Position numbers and translations under genes: made by a program. From Datnioides undecimradiatus (lineage: Eukaryota > Chordata > Actinopteri > Lobotiformes > Datnioididae), in NCBI GenBank assembly GCA_008933995.1, contig WARS01000010.1, positions 14,123,210-14,187,209 of the forward strand: a DNA stretch of 64,000 bases. Reading direction: 5' to 3'. Numbering within the stretch: position 1 is the stretch's first letter; each line of letters begins with the position of its first letter. This document shows positions 1-10,351 of this stretch, piece after piece. A model generated the notes under the pieces. The model was not told the origin of the DNA and did no database searches. It worked only from the letters and a program-made list of their open reading frames with translations.

Positions 1-1721
1 GACTCACACTCTATTCCTGTCCTGATCATGAAGACCTGCCATTGTCTGCGTCCATATGTTCACGAGCACGTCTGCAATGTAAGACTGATTCTGTATGTTG
101 TCAATCTGAGGACCATCATCTGTAATATTATAACAATTAAGCTTCTCAATTGTATTTGTATTGAGCCAAATCACAAGATTATATGATTTAACATATAAAT
201 CAAGTCTTGAATAAACTCTTAATGTTAAGTGTAGGCAGCAGATACCTGGATTACAAATAACAGAGATCCAGACTTCTTCTTCTGTGCACTGGTCATTGTT
301 TATGGTTCAATTAATGTTTTAGGTATATATGACATCTTATCTTATTTTAAACACATGAACATATGAAAAAAAGCAAATACAAAGCTAAATTATTATCATA
401 CGACAGCTGATGGGTTCTGATGTTTCATTCCAGCCACTGTGTTACGCCTTTTTTTGGCTCACCACAAACTTCTCTTAGCTAAGTTATTCACAACAAAGCA
501 GCAACCTCTGGGGCTGAAAAATGAAGCCAGCACTGTCAGCTGCGTCTGAAACTGCAGTTCCCTGAGCGACCGGGGATGAATTTGTTCAGAACTCACTTTT
601 TTAAAATGAATTAAGTTGTAAAGTTGTGCAGAATAACTTTGAGTGACAGCTATCTGGTAGCTGTCTACTGTGTTTCAGCAGCCGACTATCTGTCAGGACT
701 CTTTGCCCATTTTTGAATTAGCCAGGAGTCAGGTGACATTGCACTACCAAGATGGCCGACGTCCACCCAGCACTGAGCTTCACAGTCAATCTTCAGAAAC
801 CTGGTGACGTCACGGTGGCTCCTTCCATGTTTCTGTACAGTGTACAGTCAAAACAACATCTTGATGCATGTGGTTGCAGATTGCTTACTCAGCTGTTCTA
901 TTTCCATTGTTCTATATTTGTCACGTCTTAGAAAAGCAGTCTTTCTCTGACTGACCCATCCTGGTCACTGTGCCTTTAATCATATGTCCCCGTATGTCAG
1001 AGGCAAAACTCAGCAAAGCTCAGCTCTGTTTTGATTCGTCTGTTTTAGTCACTTGCTCCAAGTGTCCAAGGTCTTTGCTATGAAGAGCAGTGTTCTGTCT
1101 GCTCTCAGGCACGATAAGAAAGATTGGTCCATTGTTTCCCAGAGGATCAGACATTCCACCAGCCATAAACATCGCGAGCCAAGTAGCTTAGATGTAGGAG
1201 ACATTATTCTAATGATGTTTTAAAATTTGTTGGAGACCTTCAATGACAAATTTTAACACACACACAGCTGGTGCAGTGAAAGCAGCACACAATCAGAGCA
1301 GGAGAAGCTCCAGTATCCACCTCTGCATCTACATGAGATGTGTTCAGGCTCTGTATTCAGTGTAGGTCACCAGTGTTTTTGCATACTCAAAACCCAACAC
1401 GCCTTCAGTGCGGCGCTGAAAGTGTGCGCAGGAAAATGGAAGAAATGCAGATTTGAAGCGTGGAATGTTGGTGGATCCTGAGCTGTGCTGCTGCCTGTAT
1501 GGACAGCTGGACTGATCCAAATCAAAGTGCATCTGTTCCATTAGACGCGAGGGAGATGGACGGCTGAGGACACACTGCTGAAACACATCCAAGGCAGACA
1601 CGCCTGCGGAAGTTTTACATTGCAAACAACGTGATACCCCACAGTGTCATGAGTTAAATCTTGATCTCTTGTATTATCAGTTAGCTGCAGCATTACTGGA
1701 TATTTAACAGGGCTTTTATGA
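1..1721. other. Non-coding DNA, no gene seen
   Basis: AT-leaning unique-looking sequence. The longest open frame, 93 codons on the minus strand at 1344-1625, has no recognisable motif and a length expected by chance. No splice-flanked frame, RNA gene or obvious transposon was recognised. Confidence 0.6.
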
Positions 1722-1780
1722 TCGTGATCACTACAGGGATAAAGTACCTATTCTATTCTATTCTATTCTATTCTATTCTA
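1722..1780 (+). repeat. (TTCTA)n array behind a LINE-like 3' tail
   Basis: Six perfect TTCTA units occupy 1751-1780. They directly follow 'cagggataaagtacc', which resembles the 'gggatcaataaagta' 3' tails of fish non-LTR elements that end in short tandem repeats. What is seen is the pentamer array; its origin from a LINE tail is inferred. Only the last few dozen bases of any element remain. Confidence 0.6.
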
Positions 1781-2130
1781 TGGCTTATTCTTGCTGCTTC
1801 TGTTTCCCCCTTCTTTCAAAAGTAATGACACAAACACTGTCAGCCTGCTAATGACGCCATTGGCTCCTCCGTGCACCTTGTGGCTGTAACCTGCTCTGGT
1901 TAACCAATAATCTCTGGTAGACGTAAAACGCATCACTGCCACTGCTCCAGCAAGGGAATGTCACACTGGACAGACGCCGAGTGTAAAACCCTGACTACTG
2001 AGAGATTTATCTGGTGCTGATAGGCTTAATCAGCACTGTGTGAACTCGTTTGGCAACTTCATTTAGTAAGGTGTGCTCACGTATGTCCAAAAGTCCTGCA
2101 CTATTCCTTTAAGATGGCAACATTCATAAT
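1781..2130. other. Non-coding DNA, no gene seen
   Basis: Unique-looking sequence. At 2082-2115 the phrase 'actattcctttaagatggc' resembles the reverse complement of the 'aaaggaatagt' start of a common fish repeat, but too little is present to delimit an element. Confidence 0.5.
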
Positions 2131-2646
2131 TTACTTACCGAGAGGGAGGATGTCAAGTGATTTTACATGCTCTGAGAAACCTTTCTTAAATTCATGAATA
2201 GCTTCAAATATCGACCAAACACAAACACGCGGTGCTTTGGTGCGTGGCTTGTTTGCAGTCACATGAGCGGAACAGGAATTGATTGTCAGATGTGTTGAAC
2301 TGAAGTGGAAATACAACCAGTTGACGGTGGAGCCCTTTGTCGTATAAAATCTCTCTGTTTGTATTATATGAGATTTAGCTTTCCCTTCATCTCCTAAATG
2401 TCCCCCTCTCAGCAGAGACCTGTCTCTATCCATCTGTGTCCACGAGTGCTTCTTCCTCTGCTTCCACCTCCCCCACCCCCTCCTTCTGTGGTCTTCCTCT
2501 TCAGCCCTCCATCCTTTTTCATCAAAGGCGATGCACGCCGTCCACGGCTCCCACCGCCGCCGCCACCTCCAGCCCCCACCTGCGCTGTGCAGTAAGTAAT
2601 GTGATCGTGTTAACCCCCGCTGTGTGTGTCTACGTGGGTGAGTCAT
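2131..2646 (-). CDS. Exon-like 171-codon open frame, product unknown (doubtful)
   Basis: A minus-strand frame opens with an ATG at 2646 in an acceptable context (A at -3). It stays open for about 170 codons and closes in a TAA that lies inside a near-perfect 5' splice donor (CTCG|gtaagtaa at about 2137). It could therefore be a first coding exon ending at that donor. Against this, the N-terminal half is rich in Trp, Arg and His because it is the complement of a C-rich polypyrimidine stretch, the product has no recognised domain, and one frame of this length is expected by chance in 64 kb. The opposite strand carries its own exon-like signals over the same bases. Confidence 0.15.
   Translation of the reverse strand: MTHPRRHTQRGLTRSHYLLHSAGGGWRWRRRWEPWTACIAFDEKGWRAEEEDHRRRGWGRWKQRKKHSWTQMDRDRSLLRGGHLGDEGKAKSHIIQTERFYTTKGSTVNWLYFHFSSTHLTINSCSAHVTANKPRTKAPRVCVWSIFEAIHEFKKGFSEHVKSLDILPLGK
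2505..2591 (+). CDS. Candidate 87-nt internal exon, product unknown
   Basis: A long polypyrimidine tract (about 2450-2500) ends in 'cttcag', giving a strong 3' splice site at 2504. A consensus 5' donor (gtaagtaa) starts at 2592. The enclosed 87 nt is exactly 29 codons and all three frames are open; the second frame reads PSFFIKGDARR followed by a poly-proline run. A second acceptor-donor pair 140 bp downstream would define a 20-nt exon at 2728-2747 (CAG|gtgagc). Pyrimidine-rich DNA produces false acceptors easily, so this is only a candidate. No family is recognised. Confidence 0.25.
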
Positions 2647-3080
2647 GCTGGGTTTGTGTCATCGCCACCATCCCACCCCCCCACCCCCCACTTCTCTCCC
2701 TCCCTCCTCTGTCTGCCTGCGGGCCAGCGGTGCCCTTTGCACCGCAGGTGAGCTGTCACTGCCTATCTGAGCTGCCTGACACACTGGCCTGCCAAGAATA
2801 GACTCAACTCCGTTTGCAACTGATACACACACTCGAACGCACACACGCAGACATTCACACTTCTCTCGCCGCAAAGAAAATGCACATGCACGGAGGCCTT
2901 GGAGTTGGAAAAAAACTTAAGATAATAGCAGCGGCTGTCAGAACACTGCATTTAAAATGACGACAATGCAGGGGATTGGTAGTAGAGACACTATGTCAGG
3001 TCAGGGCAATACACAGCCAATGCAACGCTGAGCAACACTGATTACACTTTGAATGGATTCGTTATTGATAAAAAAACCAT

Positions 3081-3107
3081 ACACACACACACACACACAC
3101 ACACACA
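3081..3107. repeat. (AC)13 microsatellite
   Basis: Uninterrupted AC dinucleotides. Confidence 0.98.
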
Positions 3108-3651
3108 TAAAAAAGGTGAAGTTGAATGAAAGATGTGAAGAGCCATGGGTGCCAGCACCAAGGTCCAGTTACAAGCCTGTTCTGGAGCCTTCACCTGCAT
3201 CACGCATCCATCTCCACAATATTGTGTTGTCAGACTATTTATATATGAAAATATATATCTTGTTTCACTGACTAATGCACTTGTTATGTATCCTTTTATA
3301 ATTCATCTTGCTGTTAACTGTTGCTGTGTCTTGTCGCTGATTTCAAAGACAGTCTGTGCCCAGTCTTCGCTGCTCTGCTCTGCCACAGTGAAACGCCACT
3401 AACAAAGTGTGACTGCATGACAGGCTTTCAGATGCACAGAAGAGACAAACCCCAGGATGTTTTCCTCATAACACTGAGCTGAAATGCCTCCTACTGTATA
3501 ATCAAGATGAAGGCAAGAGTCCAACCTTCAAAGAGCAAAGCGATCACAGCTCCCCTTAAGGCCTGTTACGGCTATAGGTCAGCAGTCCAGCTCGGTTCCC
3601 GACAACAGGAAAATACATGGCTTTATTTTGTTGACTGGGAGGTGATGGCGT

Positions 3652-3693
3652 CTGTGTGTGTGTGTGTGTGTGTGTGTGAGACAGAGAGAGAGT
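3652..3693. repeat. (TG)n then (AG)n compound microsatellite
   Basis: TG dinucleotides to 3678 pass directly into a short imperfect GA tract. Confidence 0.95.
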
Positions 3694-3817
3694 AAGGGGT
3701 TGGGGAGGAGGAGAGGGGTGAGAGAGTCGTCCTGAGAAAAAGCAAAGGAGGGAAGAGAAGAGAAACAAACCCAGGTGCTGACCCTGACTGTGACTGACCA
3801 TTCCCTCCCGGCCCCCT

Positions 3818-3819
<2 letters not shown>

Positions 3820-3866
<47 letters not shown>
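3820..3866. repeat. (CA)23 microsatellite
   Basis: Uninterrupted CA dinucleotides. Together with the TG tract 150 bp upstream it forms an inverted pair of simple repeats. Confidence 0.98.
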
Positions 3867-3868
<2 letters not shown>

Positions 3869-4028
3869 CCTCTGTGTCCATTCCTACATCTTGTTATGTA
3901 CATCAACTCCAGATATTGAAGGGATAAACTCAAACTAACATGTAAGACGTTAACTGTGATGTTATTATAAGCAGCTTTAACATTGACACTGTTTAATGAA
4001 AAACTCTGTGAGCGTATCTCAGTCATCC

Positions 4029-4346
4029 AACCCTCCATCCATTTCCTGTAACGGCTTATCGCTTTCGGGGTCACAGGGGTGCTGGAGCCTATCCCAGCAG
4101 CCATGTGTCACCAGTCTGACACACAGAGACAGACAAACTCATTCACACTCACATTCACTCCTACGGTCAGCTCCCAGTTCACCTGTCATGCATGTTTTTG
4201 GGTGGTGGGAGGAAGCTGGAGTGCCTGGAGGAGAGCCATATGGATACAGAGAGAACATGCAAACTCTTTGAGTTTGAACCTGGAGCTGAGCCTGGGACCT
4301 TCTTGCTGTGGGTCGACATGCTAATCACCAAGCCGCCATGCCACCA
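4029..4346 (+). repeat. Dispersed teleost repeat, class unassigned
   Basis: It begins 'ccctccatccatttcc...ggcttatc', includes 'catgcatgtttttgggtggt', 'gaggaagctgga' and 'gagaacatgcaaactc', and ends 'gggaccttcttgctgtg...gccgcc'. From general knowledge of fish genomes this is one of the most abundant non-autonomous repeats in teleosts. I do not assign it to a named family. The three short open frames over it are shadows. The same terminal motif recurs at 61545-61615. Confidence 0.85.
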
Positions 4347-4347
4347 A

Positions 4348-5079
4348 ATTGTTTAACCACTCATCTAAACCGGTGCAAATGAACCATTCCCAACAATACA
4401 AACAATACACAACGGTAAGGCAATGAAAAACAAAGGAAAACCAAAGGAAGCAGACGGAGTTTAACAATGATTCATTTGTTAGCTTTCATTGAGGTTTGAT
4501 ATCCACCCACTCTCCTTAATGTTGTTAACGCTCCAACTTAATGCCTCAGCCTGATTATTACATTCAGTTTCCATTTCGTATCACTTAGCAAATTCAGCTT
4601 GACATCTCCGTCGTGTCAGTGTATTTCTCTTTGGGAGTGTGGACAGGCTGATGTAGAGGTTGTTAAGAGTAAGTGATGTTTTTCATGATGACAGGAACAC
4701 CGATTTAAATTCTGGACATCAGATGAAACTTGTTCCAATGTTGTTGTTGGTATTTTGTCATTATTTCCTACGGCTGTAGCCAACTAACTACTCAAACATA
4801 CACACTGTGGTTCAGAGGTTTGACATCCATACTGTGTGTGTCTCTGTGAACTGCCGTGTTCCTCTCCAACCACCCTGAGCCCACTAATAGACAAATTGCA
4901 TGTTCCCGAACACATATGCAGATACAAAAAAGATAAATAAGACCACAATAGGCCATTTAAACCTCTGTGAAAACAATCAATCGACTAATGGAGAATATGT
5001 GGACTCCACAGAGACGTTGTAAAGATGAGGAGGAGCTTGCTAAGTTGATGAGAGGACGAAGAGAAAACGTATTACAGAG
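4348..5079. other. Non-coding DNA, no gene seen
   Basis: AT-rich plain sequence. The 68-codon minus frame at 4957-5163 overlaps the decayed transposon start and shows no feature of its own. The transposon may begin slightly upstream of where I place it. Confidence 0.55.
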
Positions 5080-5778
5080 ACTACAAAGAGACCAACAGCA
5101 ACACTGAGGGAACAACAGGAAGTTCTGGCAGCTACTGGTCAATTCTAGCATCTTGCGTGCCACTGTAACTATATTCTAAATGCTCTGGAGTGGAGCAGCA
5201 CAAAGAGCATCCAAATCTGTCTGAAACATGACAAAAGATGCATTCATTGACCTCAAACCATGTGGGAGAATGTGTTCTGGCCTGACGAGACAAAGGTTGA
5301 ACTCATTGGCGTTAATTTTAAAAGATACGTTTGGAGCAAGGCCAAGTGACAGAAAACCACACTGACTGTGAAGCACAGTGGTGGTAGCATCACACTGCTC
5401 TTCAGCTGGGTCAGGGGCTCTTGTCAAGATAGAAGGATAATAAAAAGCTCTAAGTATCAAGATATTTAGACACAAACCTGCTGGCCTCTGTCAGGAAGCT
5501 TAAGATGAAGAAGAACTTCACATTCCAACATGCCAATGATCCAAAGCTCACATCCAAGCGGACCAAGGCTTTGCAAAAAGAAAATCAAAATGAAAATGAG
5601 TCTAGACCTCAATCCCATCAAAAAACAGCAGTGAGTCTACATTTGGAATGTAGAGTTCCACTCGTCTTTGCAAAAGAACATCTTTTGCAAAGACGAGTGG
5701 AACAAAATTCCAAAGTCCAGATGTGCAGAGTTAATAGAGACATATTCACGTAGACTCACTGCTGTAATAAAACATTAG
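5080..5778 (+). pseudogene. Degraded Tc1-like DNA transposon transposase
   Basis: Tc1/mariner transposases cut and paste their own element by a DDE/D reaction in the nucleus. Recognisable blocks appear in the expected order but with frameshifts and stops between them: WENVFWPDETKVEL at about 5262; VKHSGGSI at about 5367; a 'RKLKMKKNF' block followed by FQHANDPKLTSK at about 5523; LDLNPIK at about 5602; EWNKIPKSRCAELIE at about 5695, ending at TAG 5776-5778. The catalytic Asp normally preceding 'NDPK' is Ala, and the Glu normally following 'LNPI' is Lys, so the enzyme would be dead even without frame breaks. Most of the segment between the LNPI and EW blocks is replaced by an inverted copy of downstream sequence. 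No terminal inverted repeats were found. The frame alignment is read by eye. Confidence 0.85.
5625..5765. repeat. Nested perfect inverted repeat (fold-back duplication)
   Basis: 5655-5677 and 5681-5703 are exact reverse complements (23 bp) with a 3-nt loop. Further out, 5642-5649 pairs with 5707-5714, and 5625-5640 pairs exactly with 5750-5765. The left arm is a reverse-complement copy of the transposase C-terminal sequence on the right, lacking about 35 nt. Confidence 0.95.
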
Positions 5779-5834
5779 CTGGACTTTGGTTGTGATTTGG
5801 TGCTATATAAATAAATTGAATTGAATTGAATTGA
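5779..5834 (+). mobile_element. LINE 3' tail (L2-like) joined to the Tc1 relic
   Basis: 'ttgtgatttggtgctatataaataa' followed by (TTGAA)n-like repeats is the 3' terminus of the same LINE type as the larger copy ending near 38722. Only the tail is present, and it starts within a few bases of the transposase stop codon. Confidence 0.8.
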
Positions 5835-8032
5835 GTGGGCGGGCAGACTCATGCAGTCAGGGTGAAGTTATTCTTTTCCTATAAGGAAGGATGCTGACAT
5901 TTACTTTGTTATTTCTGCCTTTACATTTCAACAAATTGTAATTCCATATATTAACTGTTGCATACCTTTAGGACCTTTGGGAAAATTCCATCATCATGAA
6001 ACAAATAAACTCGTGCATGCTGCAAAGGTGCAGGAAATATTGTATTAGCAACAGTTCCAGTTAAGATATTCTCAAAGGCAACCAGAGCTCCTTAATCGAA
6101 CTGAGTGCACTGTGTCAATCTCTCAGCTGCGGAGGAGGCTGGACTGACCAGCTTCTATCTGACATCAGCCCTGTTTCTGTGTCTAACTTAGATTTATTTC
6201 CCTTCACTCCTTCTGTGCTCGCCCCTCTTCCCCTCTTCCTTTGAGGCTTAGAAAATAAAAGTTCCTTTCATTGTTAAAGCCACACAGACAATTTGTTTGA
6301 CAATGTCAGTCTGTGCAGCGCTGCAGAGGAGAGAATTATTTCTACTTATCACTCCTCTGATATCCCTCCCTCCCAGCCTTGCTTAATTCTTTCCCTTTAT
6401 TTCCTCCTCCCTTCCCCTCTACTCATTTGGCATTAACATATAACTGCTGTGAGCCCTGCCGTAAACACAACGGGAGGCTCGCCGTGTGTGTGTGAGTCTT
6501 TGTGCACGTGCCGCTGTGTAAGCCCGGGTGCCTTTGATCCGATAAAAACCTCTAATTTGGGTGGTTGAAAGAGTTTACATACTTTCTCTTCTCCTCCAAT
6601 CCTTTGCTTTGCTGCCGTTTCCCATTTACATTTGGCTTCACTCCGCTGTTGGAGGCTCGCAGCTGAGTTTCACGATGTGGACCGAGCCAGCGCCACGAGA
6701 AGGAAATGTTTTGACAATTGGCTTTGTCAAATTTGGTTTGTGATTTCTTCATCGCCTTGCGCGGCAGACCATTAGATTAAGACTGCGCTTGTGTAAATCC
6801 TTTTCACTCCTCACATGATTGATGTTCTATTTCAAAGTAAAGCAACAACAAACAAGTTTCCACAGAGCGAGGGCTTTTGAATAGCATGCCATTCATCACT
6901 GGCGTGCTTGGCCTTTTACATGAGTGCCACAAACAGTCTGAGAATGGGAAATGTTTTCAGACTCAGTTATCATACAGGCTTTTTATTATTAAGACTTTTC
7001 GCTTTTGATTTGATTCAAATCGATCTGAAGCATTTGCTTAAAAGTTCTTTTATTCTTCGATCGAGTACACTGGGTAGAAGCAAAAATCACAGCGGGCTTC
7101 AAAGATTACAGTGCAGCACTGAGCGAGGCTTCGTATTCCATCTCAGAATTAAGATGACAACAGAAGGAAATGTCTAAATTTAAATGCGCAGATTTGATGC
7201 ACTGAATATTACTACGCTGCCACTCATATCATGCTACATGTTAATGGACGTAAATGCTGGTTCTGTTCAAGGACTGCATTCTCCCTCAAAGTATGAAAGT
7301 TGAATTTTCATGCTGAATATCTGTGTCTGCCAGTGAACGTCTGCTTAGGTTTGAGCAGAAGAAACTGTTTCATTTGGTTCAAGAAACAACTGACGTCAGG
7401 GTTGAATGTAGACACTAAATGTATGAGACTTGATGTGAGCATCACGAGATTTAGGGAGATACTTACTGATGGCCTAATCAAACTGCATTTGTCCTTATTT
7501 ACTAAAGGAAAAGCTGAAACTGTTCAGCCCAATACAATATGTATTTTAGGGTGTTCCAGTTCAGAACACAAAGCAGGGAATGGGAAAGTATACAAATGCC
7601 TGATTTATTGCAACAGCCTGACAACTGCTGCAAAGGAAACCACGTCTGAGATGAAGTGTCCAAGAACAGTTAGATTATCAGACAGAGTGTGAGACTGTAG
7701 CCAGGTTAAAACAGTAAGACCAAACAATCATAACACAAAGCAAAGGAAGGGTTTATGGCAATGTCTTCTGCGCCCAAGGTGCATGCTGCACAGAAAAGTC
7801 CAAAGTGGCGGACTGCAGGGCATCAAAAATGGATGCAAACTCGGAACGTGGTTGCTTCGTATACACAAACCCATAACAGCCACAAAGGTGGTTTTGGAGA
7901 ACATTCTGATGTCAGAGTGAAGTTGGCCTTGGACTTAAGGATCTAAAACGTCTTCACTTCATCATTTTATCCTATTAAACAAAGTATCTCATAACTAGGG
8001 TATGAATTCTTCAGTTAGTAAAAGTCCAAAAA
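5835..8032. other. Non-coding DNA, no gene seen
   Basis: No repeat or exon recognised. 6380-6760 is low in simple repeats and of mixed composition, the kind of sequence in which conserved non-coding elements are often found; conservation cannot be judged from one sequence. The 130-codon plus frame at 7300-7692 is AT-rich, has no motif and looks like chance. Confidence 0.55.
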
Positions 8033-8160
8033 TGTGTTTTGTGAGGTCACGGTGACCTTTGACCACCACTTTTGCGTCAATGTGAACATTCCTGACATAC
8101 CACAACCCAAAAACGTGATGACTAACTTCGTTTTACGCAGGTGCCATTCTTCAAGTTACA
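8033..8160 (+). repeat. Probable dispersed repeat carrying nuclear-receptor motifs
   Basis: The phrase 'gaggtcacggtgacctttgaccacc' in two overlapping halves, followed by 'tgtgaacattcctgac', resembles a common fish repeat that contains 'tcacagtgacctttgac'. The boundaries are uncertain and the tail at 8160-8220 becomes an AT-rich 'tatggtata' repeat. Confidence 0.5.
8044..8065 (+). promoter_or_regulatory. Perfect ERE palindrome overlapping a DR1 site
   Basis: AGGTCA-CGG-TGACCT (8044-8058) is an exact consensus estrogen response element: an inverted repeat with a 3-base spacer. Its right half doubles as the first half of TGACCT-T-TGACCA (8053-8065), a direct repeat with 1-base spacing of the type bound by RXR heterodimers, HNF4 or COUP-TF. 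The match is seen; binding or function is not shown, and the repeat context suggests many genomic copies. Confidence 0.6.
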
Positions 8161-10190
8161 TTCTGAACAGATATGGTATAATATGGTATATATATGGTAT
8201 AATCTCCTTTATTAGACGCTTCTTATATTTCATATTTCTGTCATCTTTTTGAATTTTCTCTTCTTCTTGCCTCCCCTGCCCATTAAAACGACATTTACAT
8301 GCTGTTTAGGACATGTTGATACTACAGCTGTTGCAGGAGCGTTGACGTCTAAAGCTCAGTAACACAAGATTCATTATTTCTTGTACATTTTAGATATGAT
8401 CATATAACACACCACTAATACAACCAGTATTCCAGGTTCAGCAGCATGGCACTGTTCTCCAGGCCACCCTTAAGTCAAAATTGTCCATCATTCAATGTTA
8501 TCCAGCTGCTGAACTGCAGCTGGACTCTGTCTTCATAAACACCCCACTAAATTGGAAACTTTATCCCCTGATGGTAATTTGCAGCAGGGTTGGTTACTGT
8601 ATCCCAGTAAGTTCCTACGGTGGCGACCGTGCTGTATTCACGCCGCTGCTTAGCATGTAATGGTCGCAATGCCCGCTATCTTAATTAAGTGGGCTAACGT
8701 TTGCCAATTAGTGCTAAACACAAAGAACAAGTAGGACTGAAGTCACCTGAGACACAAAAGCTGTGTTGCCATAGTAAGAAAGGGGCATATGGTTTATTAC
8801 TTTACATTCAAATCAATGTGGATTCTCCTTGGAAGAAGAAGGATTGTCAAAAAGATTATAGATTGTTTTGTATACCAGTAGCACAAATTCTATCATATAA
8901 TATTAACTGAATATCACATTTTGGCAGATCCATACCGTGAATACTCATGCTTGACTGGCGGCTCCTGTTTGCTCTGTAAACATGGATGCACAGCAACCCT
9001 TTGGTTACTTTTGATGCTGATGGTAGTTCTAAATTATGAGAATTATGAGCTTATGAGACAAGACTTAAGACTAAAACAAGTAAATCCTGCTGATTGCAGG
9101 AGGGTGTGTTTCTTGTCTGCTCACTCTTGCCTGAGTCATGGAGCTGAGATGATGTGTTGTGCTTTAGACACAAACTGCATTACCGGATGCACAAAACACA
9201 AGGCTGACATGCAGAAAATGTCTGGGTGCCATCTAATTCATTGCTGAATACTGCAGTCAACAAGCTATGTTTACATTCAGTGCTACTCATCAAAACGCAT
9301 TGTGTGTAGCCTTGAGCTTTGGCAAATAATATGAAATACATGCGCTTCGTTAGAAAATTGCTTTGCATTTGCATTTTTTTGATATTTTAAACCCAGCATT
9401 GTCTTGGTCACCAGCTGGCGCTCTTCTTCTTTAAATATCTTTGCCGGAGCATCTCTTGGATCAGCAGCATATCTTGGCATGTGAGCGCCACCTGTCGACT
9501 CATTTCAACCCATCCCTGATCCAGCCTCTCTTTCACTCACAGCCAAAACACTCGTACGGCTCACAGAAGAGAACTGAAACGCAGATTTTGGTCAACACAC
9601 CCATGAAATGTTCAGGCACAGCACCTCTGACTGGCGGGCCAGGCCAGTAGTTCCCATTTTTAAAAGGGTGTCACCATACTCAGCCTCCATGGGAAAGCTT
9701 ATGCGGTGGATGGGATGCTGGAGCACACTTCATTCAGAAGGTTCAGTGAAAGGTTTGAAGATAATATGGGCTCTAAGTATGCGTTGAAAGTGTGAAAGTG
9801 GAAGGAGGAAATTAAAGGAACGTTGCTTTTTTTGTTTATGGAATAAGAAAATAAGTGTTTTGAAATGTCATGAACTCACTGAAGTTGGAAATTTTACAGT
9901 GAATTTATTTATTTTTACTCGCTACGATCAATTTATTTTATTATGTCACTTTTACAACCTCATAAATCCACAAAACACTCACACACACTTCTGTACAACT
10001 GCTTATGCATGAGCACATACGCATCTTTTATTCATATCCATGTGGAAACAATGACTTATGAAGGCTATAATCATACGTAGAATGGAATATGGCTTGGTAC
10101 TCAACACGGATACAACAGCTGCATAGTACATCCAGAAAGCAAAATGAATTGTAATAAATAAAACACACTTGTGTCTCATGATACACAAAC
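8161..10190. other. Non-coding DNA, no gene seen
   Basis: Plain AT-rich DNA. The 108-codon plus frame at 8921-9247 is Cys-rich but has no recognised domain, signal peptide or splice signals and is probably chance. Confidence 0.6.
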
Positions 10191-10213
10191 ACACATACAC
10201 ACACACACACACT
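10191..10213. repeat. (AC)n microsatellite
   Basis: Short AC tract. Confidence 0.9.
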
Positions 10214-10317
10214 ATCAATGCTCTCTCTCCACCATTCATTAAGTATTCCTTTCAGTTAATTAAAGGTTACTCAGATGGAATAAGGCTTATCTGGAGAGTC
10301 ACTCTGAAGTAACTGCT

Positions 10318-10318
<1 letters not shown>

Positions 10319-10348
<30 letters not shown>
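10319..10348. repeat. (AC)15 microsatellite
   Basis: Uninterrupted AC dinucleotides. Confidence 0.97.

Positions 10349-10351
<3 letters not shown>

Larger units (their letters stand above)
2749..4026. other. Non-coding DNA with microsatellites
   Basis: No gene seen. The stretch is dominated by CA/TG/GA tracts (listed separately) separated by plain sequence. The 182-codon minus frame at 3556-4104 is largely a translation of the (CA)n tract and is not a gene. Confidence 0.7.

Noticed and set aside
3556-4104. 182-codon minus-strand open frame
   Set aside because: More than half is a translation of the (CA)n and (TG)n tracts; no domain or splice signals.
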